DNA of 64,000 nt. Origin: Actinotalea soli. GTDB lineage: Bacteria > Actinomycetota > Actinomycetes > Actinomycetales > Cellulomonadaceae. Where the stretch lies: assembly GCF_017565425.1 (NCBI RefSeq), contig NZ_JAGEMK010000008.1:105916-169915 (forward strand). The letters run 5' to 3'. Position numbers and translations under genes: made by a program. Under the pieces are notes generated by a model that was not told the origin of the DNA, did no database searches, and was given only the letters and a program-made list of their open reading frames with translations. Within the stretch, counting starts at the first letter, position 1, and the number at the start of each line of letters is the position of its first letter. Shown one piece after another: positions 35,475-43,846 of the stretch.

Positions 35475-36289
35475 GCCGCTCGGTCGATCCGCTCGGGCGC
35501 CAGCCGGGTGGGCACCGAGGCACGGTCGACCAGGACCGTCAGGCTGACCGCGAGCGCGACCAGCAGGATCGCCGGCACCACCACCGGAAGGGCGTTCATC
35601 GTGACGCCGACGCTGTTCTCGCGCACCATCCGGCCCCAGTTCGCGGTGGGGGCCCCCGCACCGAGCCCCAGGAACCCGGCGGTCGCGGCCAGCTGGGTCG
35701 CGGCCACGAAGCGAATCCCTGCCTCCGCGAGGGCCACCGGCGCGAGCCCGGGGGCGATGTCGCGGCGGACCCTCGCGAGGAGCGGCTCGCCCCGGGCCGC
35801 GGCGTGGCGGGCGTACTCGGTTCCGACGAGCCGCGCGGTGCCCGCGTGCACGACGCGGACCGAGAACGGTGCGCTGACGATCGCGATCCCGACGGCGACC
35901 ACGACGTCGTCACCGGGGGCGCCCGTGGCGAGCAGCAGCAGCAGGAGCAGGGCGGGAAGGGCGGCGAGGGCGTCGACGGAGCGCATGAGCGCGAGTCCCA
36001 GCCGTCGGCGGTGGGTGATCCCCGCCCAGACACCCGCACCGAGGCCGACGGCACTGCCGAGCAACGTGGCCGCGAGCGCCTGCAGCACCAGGACCCGGCC
36101 GCCGACGAGCAGCCGTGCGAGGGCGTCCCTGCCCAGGACGTCCGTACCCATCGGGTAGCTGTCGGTCGGCGCCTCGAAGGAGCTGCCGACGGGGGTGGTC
36201 GCGCCACCGGGTGCGAGCCACGGGCCGGCGAGCGCGATGGTCAGCACGGCCACCACGGGCAGGGCGAGCACCACGGTGCGCCGGGTCAC
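35471..36289 (-). CDS. Peptide/nickel-type ABC permease 2 (OppC/NikC-like)
   Basis: A 272-residue permease with about six helices. The N-terminal PMGTDVLGRDALARLLVGGR is the OppC/NikC hallmark (GTDxxGRD). The coupling loop is EYARHAAARGEPLLARVRRDIAPG. GTG 36289 overlaps the permease 1 stop by 4 bp. It forms a heterodimeric channel with permease 1. Confidence 0.9.
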   Translation of the reverse strand: MTRRTVVLALPVVAVLTIALAGPWLAPGGATTPVGSSFEAPTDSYPMGTDVLGRDALARLLVGGRVLVLQALAATLLGSAVGLGAGVWAGITHRRRLGLALMRSVDALAALPALLLLLLLATGAPGDDVVVAVGIAIVSAPFSVRVVHAGTARLVGTEYARHAAARGEPLLARVRRDIAPGLAPVALAEAGIRFVAATQLAATAGFLGLGAGAPTANWGRMVRENSVGVTMNALPVVVPAILLVALAVSLTVLVDRASVPTRLAPERIDRAA

Positions 36290-37251
36290 CGGGCCGGTCC
36301 GGTCGCCGTCGGGCCGTGGCGGTCCAGCAGGCGCGCGGTGACGTCGCCTACGAGCAGGAGCAGCAGGGTGATGGCACCGAGCACGAGGCTCAGTCCCTGG
36401 ACGAGGGGCACGTCGCGGTGGGCGACCGCCTGGGTGAGCTCGGACCCGAGGCCGGGGACGTTGAACAGGGTCTCCACGACGATCGCACCGCCCAGGAGGC
36501 CTGCGGTCATCACGGTCAGGGCCATCACGGCAGGAGCCAGCGCGTTCGCGACGACCACTCCCCAGACGTACCGGAGGCCTCGCACCCCGTTGAGCCGCGC
36601 GAACTCGGCGAAAGGCGTGGCGACCGTGTGCGCGACGGAGGCACGCAGCAAGCGCATCGTCGCGCCGAACCCACCGAGTGCGAGGGCGACCGCGGGCAGG
36701 AGCACCAGCTCGGGGTGCTGCCACAGCGACTCCCCGGGCCGGACGAGGGCGACGGCGGGCAGGACGGGCCACCAGGCGGTGAACACCGCGAGCAGGACGG
36801 TGGCGACGAGGAAGTCCGGGGTGCCGATGAGCCCGAGGGTCGTGCCGCTGAGCCAGCGGTCCAGTCGACCGCCCTGGCGCAGCCCGGCGGCAGTGCCCAG
36901 GACACCCGCGAGCGTCACGATCATCATCACGGCGGGCACGAGCACGGCCAGGCTCGTCACGAGACGCGCGCCGACGATCCCGGCGACGTCGCGGCCGGTG
37001 GCCAGCGAGGTCCCGAGGTCGCCACCCAGCGCCCCGCGCATCCACTCGAGGTATCGCTCGGCACCCGGACGGTCCAGTCCGAGGGCGACGCCGATCGCCT
37101 CCCGCTCGGCGTCCGTGGCGTGCGGACCCGACAGCACGCCCGCGGCGTCACCGGGCAGGACCTCGGTGGCCCAGAAGACGACGACCGAGAGCGCGGTGAG
37201 GGTCGCCAGGGCTGCCACGACCCTCACCGCGATCCAGAGGTCCAGCCGCAC
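36286..37251 (-). CDS. Peptide/nickel-type ABC permease 1 (OppB/NikB-like)
   Basis: A 321-residue permease with six helices. VVVFWATEVLPGDAAGVLSG and ERYLEWMRGALGGDLGTSL form the typical OppB N-terminal loop. The coupling loop is FAEFARLNGVRGLRYVWGVV, and the family motif ETLFNVPGLGSELTQAVAHRD lies near the C-terminus. It starts 3 nt after the binding-protein stop, so co-transcription is near certain. Confidence 0.9.
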   Translation of the reverse strand: MRLDLWIAVRVVAALATLTALSVVVFWATEVLPGDAAGVLSGPHATDAEREAIGVALGLDRPGAERYLEWMRGALGGDLGTSLATGRDVAGIVGARLVTSLAVLVPAVMMIVTLAGVLGTAAGLRQGGRLDRWLSGTTLGLIGTPDFLVATVLLAVFTAWWPVLPAVALVRPGESLWQHPELVLLPAVALALGGFGATMRLLRASVAHTVATPFAEFARLNGVRGLRYVWGVVVANALAPAVMALTVMTAGLLGGAIVVETLFNVPGLGSELTQAVAHRDVPLVQGLSLVLGAITLLLLLVGDVTARLLDRHGPTATGPAR

Positions 37252-37254
37252 GGG

Positions 37255-38772
37255 TCAGGGGGTGATCGTCGCCTGCGCGAAGTCCGGGAACTGCAGCTCG
37301 CGCACCCCGGACACCGCGGTCGACGCTGCGCTGATCGTGGGGACGAAGACCGGGGCGATCTGATTGCCCTTCTCCCACAGCAGCTGCTGCGCCGCGTGCG
37401 AGGCGTTCAGCCTCTCCTCGGCCGTCGGGGCGCTGCGCGCGGTCTGGACGAGCGCGTCGACCTCCGGGAAGGTCCCGGGCGTGTGGTTGGGCTCGAACGG
37501 TGCGGGTGGGGTGTAGCCCGCCTTGAAGGGGAGAGCGAGGTACGCCGGGTAGTCGGCGAAGAGCTGACCGGGGGCGAGCTCGGCGAGGGTCGCGTCGACC
37601 CCGACGGCCTTCAGGTCCTCGACGACGAGCGTCGCGGTCTCCACCATCCCCGGCAGCTCGGGCCCGACCGTCAGCTCGACGCTCATGCCCGTCCGACCGG
37701 CCTCGTCGAGCAGCTCACGGGCTCGGTCCTGGTCGTGGGTCCGCTGCTCGAGCGAGTCGTCGTAGCTGCCGAACCCGAGGGCTGGCACATCGTTGCCCTC
37801 GAACGCGTGACCGAAGTAGACGTTCTCGACGATCCGCTCGCGGTCGACGGCGAGCTTGAACGCCTCCCTCACGCGTGGGTCGGCGAAGGGCTCATGCTCG
37901 AGGTTCATCGCGAAGAACTGGTACGAGGCGTACGGCAGCTCGCTCGTCGCGACCGAGAGCCCGCCCTCGCCCTCGAGGTTCTGCGCCTGGGCGGGGGACA
38001 GCCCGCTGATGTAGTCGACCTGGCCCTGCCGCAGGGCGTTCACCCGTGCGGTGCCGTCCGCGATGGACATCAGCTCGATCTCGTCGAGCGTGGGAGCCTG
38101 CCCGTAGAAGCCGTCGTTCCGTTCCAGCAGGGTGGACTGCCCGGGCTCGAAGGCGGCGATCGTGAACGGGCCTGACGACGGCGTCTGCGGGGTGAACTCA
38201 GTGGTTCCGTCCTTGATCGCGAGCATGCTCTGGCAGATCAGCTCGCGACCGTCGGCGAGCGGCGCGAGGGCCGGCAGGACGACGGTCGAGGGGTCCGGCG
38301 CGGAGGCGGCGTCCAGGTCGACGTTGCGTGACACGAGTCGGGTGAACGGCAGCCCTTCGAGCAGCACGGGGGCGCGCAGCGAGTAGAGCACGTCTGCCGA
38401 GGTGAGGGCCGTGCCGTCGGTGAAGGTGACCCCGTCCCGGACGCGCAGGGTGTACTCGGAGAGGTCCTCGCTCATCTCGATCGACTCGACCACCCCGTAG
38501 GCGACCCCGTCAGGCGCGGTCGGGTCGAGCTCGCACAACGGCGCGTGGACCAGTCGTGCCCGCACGTAGTCCAGGGCGGTCGGACCCTGGAGGTAGTTCA
38601 GCGTCTCGGTCGAGCCGCCGGCGAACGCGGCGCGCAGCACACCCCCGTCCACGGTCACCGGCTCGGCCGCCTGCTCGGCTTCGTGGCTGCCGGAGCATCC
38701 GGCCAGTGCCAGGGCCACCAGCACCGAGGTGGCCCCCACCACACCGCGCCTGCGCATCGTGCTCGTCGCCAT
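37255..38772 (-). CDS. Peptide/nickel-type substrate-binding lipoprotein
   Basis: A 505-residue family-5 solute-binding protein. A basic N-terminus leads to VALALAGCSG (lipobox). Domain blocks are SEDLSEYTLRVRDGVTFTDG, PFTIAAFEPGQSTLLERNDG and VREAFKLAVDRERIVENVYFGHA. Such proteins bind peptides, nickel chelates, opines or metallophores; the ligand is not evident. AAGAAGG lies 7 nt before ATG 38772, preferred over the ORF's first start because that lies downstream of the -10. First gene of the operon, with a Fur-like operator on its promoter. Confidence 0.9.
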   Translation of the reverse strand: MATSTMRRRGVVGATSVLVALALAGCSGSHEAEQAAEPVTVDGGVLRAAFAGGSTETLNYLQGPTALDYVRARLVHAPLCELDPTAPDGVAYGVVESIEMSEDLSEYTLRVRDGVTFTDGTALTSADVLYSLRAPVLLEGLPFTRLVSRNVDLDAASAPDPSTVVLPALAPLADGRELICQSMLAIKDGTTEFTPQTPSSGPFTIAAFEPGQSTLLERNDGFYGQAPTLDEIELMSIADGTARVNALRQGQVDYISGLSPAQAQNLEGEGGLSVATSELPYASYQFFAMNLEHEPFADPRVREAFKLAVDRERIVENVYFGHAFEGNDVPALGFGSYDDSLEQRTHDQDRARELLDEAGRTGMSVELTVGPELPGMVETATLVVEDLKAVGVDATLAELAPGQLFADYPAYLALPFKAGYTPPAPFEPNHTPGTFPEVDALVQTARSAPTAEERLNASHAAQQLLWEKGNQIAPVFVPTISAASTAVSGVRELQFPDFAQATITP

Positions 38773-38825
38773 CCGGCACCTTCTTCCAGGATCCGCCTCC
38801 GGCACCCTGCCGGTGTTTACGTCGT

Positions 38826-38854
38826 ATACTAGCACCAGTTGAGAACGAGTCTCA
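38826..38854 (-). promoter_or_regulatory. Promoter with Fur-like operator
   Basis: On the minus strand TGAGAC (38849-38854) and TAGTAT (38826-38831) are separated by 17 bp. TGAGAACGAGTCTCA (38840-38854) has 5-bp palindromic arms and differs at two positions from the 7-1-7 Fur consensus TGAGAATGATTCTCA. It covers the -35 and part of the spacer, so repressor binding would block the transporter promoter. An iron or zinc Fur-family repressor is the likely ligand; the TetR protein is the alternative. Confidence 0.6.
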
Positions 38855-38881
38855 TCGCTCGTCCCTGGTTAGGATCCCGAG

Positions 38882-39637
38882 ATGGCCACCTCCGCACCGC
38901 TGGACAGGGACGCCATCGTCGAGGCCGCGGTCGACATCACCCGGCACGCCGGGCTGTCTGCGCTGACCATGCGGGCCGTCGGCGCCAGGTTCGGCGTGAC
39001 CGCCATGGCGCTCTACCGTCACGTGGCCAACCGCGAGGAGCTCGTGCGCCTGGTCGCGAACCAGATCGGCACGCTGGTGCGCCCTCAGGTGCCGGACGAC
39101 GCCGACTGGCACGACCGGGCGCGGGCCTGGGCGGTGGCACAACGCGCGGTCCTTCGACAGCACCCCGGCGTGGCCGCCTGGCTGATGCAGAACGGACCGG
39201 CAGGGACGGAGGCCTACCGACTCCTCGAGCTCCTGACCGCGAGCCTCGCCGACGCCGAGCTCGACGATGCCACGGTCGCCCGGGGATCGGCGCTCATCAT
39301 GAGCTGGACGTTCTCCCGGATCAGCATCGAGGACAGCGCGGATGCCCGCCGAGCCGCCGACCAGCCGAGCCGAGCGGGCGCCTTCGTGACCGGCCTGGAC
39401 CAGATCGACCCCACCGAGCACCCGACCGCTGCCCGCGTCGGCCCGACCTTCTTCACCCTCGGCATGGAGGAGATCTTCGACACGGGCCTCGACTGGATCC
39501 TGGCCGGGATCGGCGTCAGTGCCGGTCGTGTGCCCGAGGAGCCGCCCTCGGCACAGCCGCCTGATGCCAGAAGCCCACTGGATCGGGCCGTCGAGAGGAG
39601 CGGCGACGCCCGTCGCACCGTGACCCAGGAGACCTGA
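38882..39637 (+). CDS. TetR/AcrR family transcriptional regulator
   Basis: A 251-residue repressor. The N-terminal helix-turn-helix is AIVEAAVDITRHAGLSALTM, then GARFGVTAMALYRHVANREELV (residues ~10-55). The ligand domain resembles TetR_C (HPGVAAWLMQNGP, TFFTLGMEEIFDTGLDWILAGI). TAGGAT (38870-38875) ends 6 nt before the ATG, so the mRNA is leaderless. It is divergent from the transporter operon and shares the operator region, so it may regulate that operon together with a Fur-type repressor. Confidence 0.9.
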   Translation: MATSAPLDRDAIVEAAVDITRHAGLSALTMRAVGARFGVTAMALYRHVANREELVRLVANQIGTLVRPQVPDDADWHDRARAWAVAQRAVLRQHPGVAAWLMQNGPAGTEAYRLLELLTASLADAELDDATVARGSALIMSWTFSRISIEDSADARRAADQPSRAGAFVTGLDQIDPTEHPTAARVGPTFFTLGMEEIFDTGLDWILAGIGVSAGRVPEEPPSAQPPDARSPLDRAVERSGDARRTVTQET

Positions 39638-39639
39638 CC

Positions 39640-40134
39640 TCAGAGCACCTCGCCGAGCCACCGCACCGTCACGATCGCGCCGACCATGGCGAACCCGAGG
39701 ACGACCAGCACGCCCACGCACCCTAGGGCGAAAGGCCACAGGGAATCGCGGACGGGGTTCTCCCAGGAGGGCCGACGCCCCAGCGGGCCCCGCGCGGCCG
39801 CACGCAGCTCCCCCAGACGCTCGCGGGCGACCGCCGTCTCGGCGTCGTTCTCCGAACCCGTCCAGCACAAGGCCCGCATCATCACCACGGGATCGCTCTG
39901 GGAGGCGCGGACGAAGGCCTCCGACTCCGCCGGTTCAGCGTCCTCCGAGAGGTAGTTCCACCGACCCGCCTGGTCGGCGTGCCCCTCCGCCCGGTACACG
40001 GCGGCCAGCTCCTCGCGCAGGTCGAGGCGCTGCGGCTCGGCGTCCACCTTCTGCTTGAGCCACTGGCGACGTCGACGCAGCCTCTCGGCGGGGGTGAGGT
40101 CGGCCCCGTCGGCGCCGTCGTCGGGGGTGGACAT
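39640..40134 (-). CDS. DUF6584-like protein
   Basis: A 164-residue protein resembling the DUF6584 family. A charged N-terminal helix (LTPAERLRRRRQWLKQKVDA), a tetratricopeptide-like pair (LREELAAVYRAEGHADQAGRWNYL) and SEAFVRASQSDP precede one C-terminal membrane helix (LGCVGVLVVLGFAMVGAIVTV). Function unknown. TACGTT (40141-40146) ends 6 nt before ATG 40134, so this start is preferred over the GTG at 40140. Convergent with the TetR gene, with only 2 nt between the stops. Confidence 0.7.
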   Translation of the reverse strand: MSTPDDGADGADLTPAERLRRRRQWLKQKVDAEPQRLDLREELAAVYRAEGHADQAGRWNYLSEDAEPAESEAFVRASQSDPVVMMRALCWTGSENDAETAVARERLGELRAAARGPLGRRPSWENPVRDSLWPFALGCVGVLVVLGFAMVGAIVTVRWLGEVL

Positions 40135-40177
40135 GATCACAACGTAGAGGGGCCAGGCGTGGACCTCACCCTCTTTG

Positions 40178-40223
40178 CGGGCCGGTCGAGACTCTCCCCC
40201 GAGAGAGACCCTCGACCGGCCCG
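40178..40223 (-). terminator. Hairpin terminator after rtcB
   Basis: CGGGCCGGTCGAG (40178-40190) pairs perfectly with CTCGACCGGCCCG (40211-40223). CTCTC/GAGAG inside extends the structure. It starts 46 nt after the rtcB stop. Confidence 0.7.
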
Positions 40224-40268
40224 CGCCCGTACCCCCGCTGCGCCAGCCGATGCGACGCGGACGACGCC

Positions 40269-41450
40269 TCAGTCGCCCTTGACGTTGACGATCTGGCGGA
40301 GCTCGTGCCGCACCCGGACGAGGTCAGCGGCGTCGGCCATCACGACGTCGATGTCCTTGTACGCCTGGGGGATCTCGTCGATGAAGGCGTCGGTCCGCCG
40401 GTACTCGATGCCGACCATCGCCTCCTCCAGCTGCTCGACCGTGAAGGTCCGGCGCGCCCGGGACCGGCTGTACTCACGGCCCGCACCGTGCGGCGCCGAG
40501 CAGAGCGAGTCCCGGTTGCCCTTGCCCTCGACGACGTACGACCGGGTACCCATCGAGCCAGGGATCAGGCCCATGACCCCTTCGTGAGCGTCGATCGCCC
40601 CCTTGCGGGACAACCAGACCTTCTCGCCGAAGTGCCTCTCCTGCTCGGTGTAGTTGTGGTGGCAGGAGATCTCCTCGCGGCGCTCGACGTCCTCCCCCAT
40701 GAAGGAGGCTGCGGCGTCCACCACCCGGTCCATCATCTCGGCCCGGTTCTGCCGAGCGAACTCCTGGGCCCACCGCAGTGCGCGGACGTACGCCCAGAAC
40801 TCGTCGGTACCCTCCACGAGGTACGCGAGGTCGAGGTCCTCGAGCCGGATGAAGTACCGCTCCATGAGCTCCCGGGCGACCCTGATGTGGTGCTGCGCGA
40901 TCCTGTTGCCCACGCCCCGGGACCCGGAGTGCAGGAACAGCCACACCCGGTCCTGCTCGTCGAGGCTGACCTCGATGAAGTGGTTCCCTGACCCGAGCGA
41001 TCCCAGCTGGAGCGCCCATCCGCCGACGAAGGACGCAGGGTCGGGCATCTCGAGCTGCTCAGCCAGGGTCGCGAGAGCACCGACCCGCTCCTCCGCTGAC
41101 GGCGTGAGGGTCTGGTTGCGGCCACCAGCCGACAGGGGGATGCGCCGCTCGATCCCCTCACGCAGGTCCACCAGCGGCGCACCGGTGGCGGCGACGTCGT
41201 CCTTGGTCCACTGCGTCAGCACCGCGTCCATGCCGCACCCGATGTCGACGCCGACGGCCGCCGGGATGATCGCGCCCCGGGTGGGGATGACGGACCCGAC
41301 CGTGGCCCCCTTGCCGAGGTGCGCGTCAGGCATCAGCGCCATGTGCGGGTAGATGAAGGGCATCTCGCTCGTCCGCAGCGCCTGCTCACGGGTCCCGTCC
41401 TCGAGGATGGACGCCCATGAGATCAACGACGCGGACAGGTGCCGGGTCAT
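40269..41450 (-). CDS. rtcB: RtcB family RNA ligase
   Basis: A 393-residue GTP- and Mn-dependent ligase that joins 2',3'-cyclic phosphate or 3'-phosphate ends to 5'-OH RNA ends. Motifs are ALMPDAHLGKGATVGS, VGVDIGCGM (metal-binding Cys), LGSLGSGNHFIEV, LHSGSRGVGN, ISCHHNYTE and SAPHGAGREYSR, whose His is the guanylylated residue. At ~390 residues it belongs to the shorter bacterial group. GAGAGGA lies 6 nt before the ATG. No archease or RtcA gene is adjacent. In bacteria it is linked to repair of damaged tRNA or rRNA. Confidence 0.95.
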   Translation of the reverse strand: MTRHLSASLISWASILEDGTREQALRTSEMPFIYPHMALMPDAHLGKGATVGSVIPTRGAIIPAAVGVDIGCGMDAVLTQWTKDDVAATGAPLVDLREGIERRIPLSAGGRNQTLTPSAEERVGALATLAEQLEMPDPASFVGGWALQLGSLGSGNHFIEVSLDEQDRVWLFLHSGSRGVGNRIAQHHIRVARELMERYFIRLEDLDLAYLVEGTDEFWAYVRALRWAQEFARQNRAEMMDRVVDAAASFMGEDVERREEISCHHNYTEQERHFGEKVWLSRKGAIDAHEGVMGLIPGSMGTRSYVVEGKGNRDSLCSAPHGAGREYSRSRARRTFTVEQLEEAMVGIEYRRTDAFIDEIPQAYKDIDVVMADAADLVRVRHELRQIVNVKGD

Positions 41451-41469
41451 GACATTCCTCTCTTCCCTG

Positions 41470-41521
41470 GTGGTGTGCGCCGATCATGATGGCGCCTCGT
41501 AGGTCCACGACCCAGGGGTTT
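41470..41521. repeat. ~52-bp direct repeat, copy 1
   Basis: GTGGTGTGCGCCGATCATGA and the bases after it, including GGCGCCTC and TCCACGACCCAGGGGTTT, match copy 2 at 44264-44315 at about 47 of 52 positions. It lies between rtcB and the flavoprotein gene. Confidence 0.85.
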
Positions 41522-41565
41522 TCGAGGCCGCACCTCAGGACCACCTCGGGTGCCGCACCCCGCGC

Positions 41566-43782
41566 TCACGACTCGACGCCTGCGCCTTGTGGTGCGATGT
41601 AGAAGTTGTCGCGGAACAGGCCGGTGGGATCCCATGTCGCCTTCAGCTGGCGCAGACGGCTCAGGTGGGCGGGCGGGAATGCGCGGGAGAGGACGTCGGG
41701 GCCTGTGTCGGTCTCGAAGCTGAGATACATGCCTTCCAGGTGGGGGACGAGGTCGGCCCAGCGCTGCTCGATCTCACCCGTGCCACCGCCGAGCATCGCG
41801 ATGAGGAAGTTCGCGTCCCGCCAGGCATATGCGGTGGCGTCGGCGGGCTGGTTCGCGACGGCGCCGCCCGCGGAACGGATGCTGAGGACGAACGGCGACC
41901 GGGAGGCGAGCAGTTCCGCCAACCCCTGCGACACGTCGCCGTCGAGATGGCGGGCCAGGCCCGCGTGACCGTGCGGTTCGCTGCGACCGTGCTGCTGCTC
42001 CCCGCCCGGAGGCAGCTGGAGCAGGGCCTCGTAGGGAACCATCTGCACCGACTGGTTCGCCATCGGCGCTAGCCCCGCGAACGGCTGCAACCGCTCCACG
42101 ACGGTGTCGGGGTCGTGCTCGTCGACCACGATGAGCGCCTGCACGGCGGTGGGTGAGCAGGGACCCGTCGGGCTCATCATCAGCGTGCCCGTCACGGTCG
42201 GGTCGGAGTTCTCGATCGTCGTACCCCAGGCGGTGAGGAAGGAGGCGACGTCGTCGGGGACGAACACGAGCATCGCGAATCCGACCTGGTCGGCGACCGG
42301 GTGCGCGTCGAACTCGAACGAGACCGCGACACCGAGGTTGGCTCCGGCTCCGCGCACGGCCCAGAACAGGTCGCTGTTCTCGTCGGCGCTGGCGTGGACC
42401 AGCCCACCGTCGGCCGTGACCACGTCCACCGAGCGAAGGTGGTCGATGGTCAGGCCGTGCTCGCGGACGAACCAGCCGATCCCGGCTGTCGTCGCGAGCC
42501 CGCCGACGCCGACGCCGCCGTGGTCGCCGGCGGTGATCGCCAGCCCGTGCGGCGCGAGAGCCTGCGCGACCTCCCCCCACCTGGCGCCCGGGCCTACGCG
42601 TACTCGACCGCCTGCGCTGACGGTGATCTCGTCGAGGGCGTCCAGGGCGATCACGATGCCGTCGTCGTTCAGCGAACGACCGGACAGTCCGTGCCCTGCG
42701 CTGAACAGCCCCAGCGGGACGTCCCGGTGCCGGCCCGCGAACCGCACCGCCTCCTGCACCTCGTCCGTGGACTCCGGACGGATCACCAGACCCGGCCTGG
42801 CGCCCCGGAAGTAGCTGGACGTGTACCGGGCATATCCGCGATCTCCCGGGAGCAGGCCCCGCCTCGTGATCCGTTCCGGGAGAGGGGCGTCTCGGAACAC
42901 CCGGGCCCCGGAGAGCGAAGGTGCGGAGGACCTGCCGCGGCGGGCCTTCTCGACGCGCTCCCGGATGCGCGGCGCGCTCTCCTGCGCGAACTTCCGGATC
43001 TCCTGGGGGTCGTCGGAACCCATGATGAACACGCTGATCCCGTGCTGGATCGCGAGCTCCGCCATGTCGTCCGCGTCGTGCTGCGGAGTCACGTTCATCA
43101 GCCGGGTGACATCCCGAGGCTCACGTCCGGCCTTCCGAGCAGACTCGTCGATGACTCGATTCCCTCGCTCGATGTCACCCGGCTTCAGCCATGGCAGGCT
43201 CGGCAGCCACCCGTCTCCCTTCCGGCCGAGGATCCGCTGCATGCGGGGCTTGTAGGCACCGACCCAGATCGGAATGCCATGCGCGGGTGCCGGACCCCGC
43301 GCCGCCCCGACCGCACGGTGGTGCTGTCCTTCCACGTGCAGGGGCGCCTGCGTGCTCGTGTCCCAGATGCCCCGGATGATGTCCAGCGCCTCATCCAGAC
43401 CGCTCACCGCCTCCGCCGGCGTCAGCAACGGTGCGCCCATCGTCGCCATCGCATCGAAGTAGCCACCCGTGCCGATCCCCAGCTCGACCCGGCCATCGCT
43501 GAGACGATCGAGGCTCGCCAGCGCACGGGCGAGCACCGCCGGCTGCCGCAGCGGCAGGTTCAGCACGTTCCCCGACACGTGGATCGTGGACGTCCGGGCA
43601 GCGACCCACGCGATCAGGGTCCAGGTGTCCTGGAAGGCCGCCTGGTACGGGTGGTCCTGGAACGTCACCAGGTCCAGGCCCAGCTCTTCGCTGAGCATGG
43701 CCATGTCGACGGGATGCCGCGGTGACGCAGCGATCGGAGTCACGAAGCTGCCGAAGCGCAGCGGGTGGAGGTAGTCAGCCAT
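41566..43782 (-). CDS. Luciferase-like monooxygenase fused to FAD-dependent oxidase
   Basis: A 738-residue two-domain flavoprotein. Residues ~1-285 are a luciferase-like (LLM) TIM barrel: FGSFVTPIAASPRHPVDMA, TSTIHVSGNVLNLPLRQPAV, ASLDRLSDGRVELGIGTGG and PIWVGAYKPRMQRILGRKGD. Residues ~325-738 are a BBE/PCMH-type oxidoreductase: PGLVIRPESTDEVQEAVRFA, FSAGHGLSGRS (candidate FAD-linking His), GDHGGVGVGGLATTAGIGWF and C-terminal GLFRDNFYIAP. The usual second linking Cys is absent. Both flavin domains in one chain suggest two consecutive oxidations; the substrate is unknown. GGAGGGTGGAGAC precedes the ATG. Divergent from an HxlR regulator. Confidence 0.88.
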   Translation of the reverse strand: MADYLHPLRFGSFVTPIAASPRHPVDMAMLSEELGLDLVTFQDHPYQAAFQDTWTLIAWVAARTSTIHVSGNVLNLPLRQPAVLARALASLDRLSDGRVELGIGTGGYFDAMATMGAPLLTPAEAVSGLDEALDIIRGIWDTSTQAPLHVEGQHHRAVGAARGPAPAHGIPIWVGAYKPRMQRILGRKGDGWLPSLPWLKPGDIERGNRVIDESARKAGREPRDVTRLMNVTPQHDADDMAELAIQHGISVFIMGSDDPQEIRKFAQESAPRIRERVEKARRGRSSAPSLSGARVFRDAPLPERITRRGLLPGDRGYARYTSSYFRGARPGLVIRPESTDEVQEAVRFAGRHRDVPLGLFSAGHGLSGRSLNDDGIVIALDALDEITVSAGGRVRVGPGARWGEVAQALAPHGLAITAGDHGGVGVGGLATTAGIGWFVREHGLTIDHLRSVDVVTADGGLVHASADENSDLFWAVRGAGANLGVAVSFEFDAHPVADQVGFAMLVFVPDDVASFLTAWGTTIENSDPTVTGTLMMSPTGPCSPTAVQALIVVDEHDPDTVVERLQPFAGLAPMANQSVQMVPYEALLQLPPGGEQQHGRSEPHGHAGLARHLDGDVSQGLAELLASRSPFVLSIRSAGGAVANQPADATAYAWRDANFLIAMLGGGTGEIEQRWADLVPHLEGMYLSFETDTGPDVLSRAFPPAHLSRLRQLKATWDPTGLFRDNFYIAPQGAGVES

Positions 43783-43810
43783 GTCTCCACCCTCCGCGCA
43801 CGCGACACCG

Positions 43811-43840
43811 TTGACAAAGCGTAGGTAACCTACTTACTTT
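43811..43840 (+). promoter_or_regulatory. HxlR promoter with palindromic operator
   Basis: TTGACA (43811-43816) and TACTTT (43835-43840) are separated by 18 bp. GTAGGT-A-ACCTAC (43821-43833) is a perfect 6-bp dyad inside the spacer. HxlR regulators bind GTA/TAC dyads. The same dyad lies upstream of the flavoprotein gene, so both directions are probably regulated together. Confidence 0.7.
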
Positions 43841-43846
43841 CGGTGC

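Noticed and set aside
41447..41635. Small ORF sharing PRKPLGRG with an ORF at 44106
   Set aside because: The similarity comes from the DNA direct repeat; there is no ribosome site or family, so it is not a gene.
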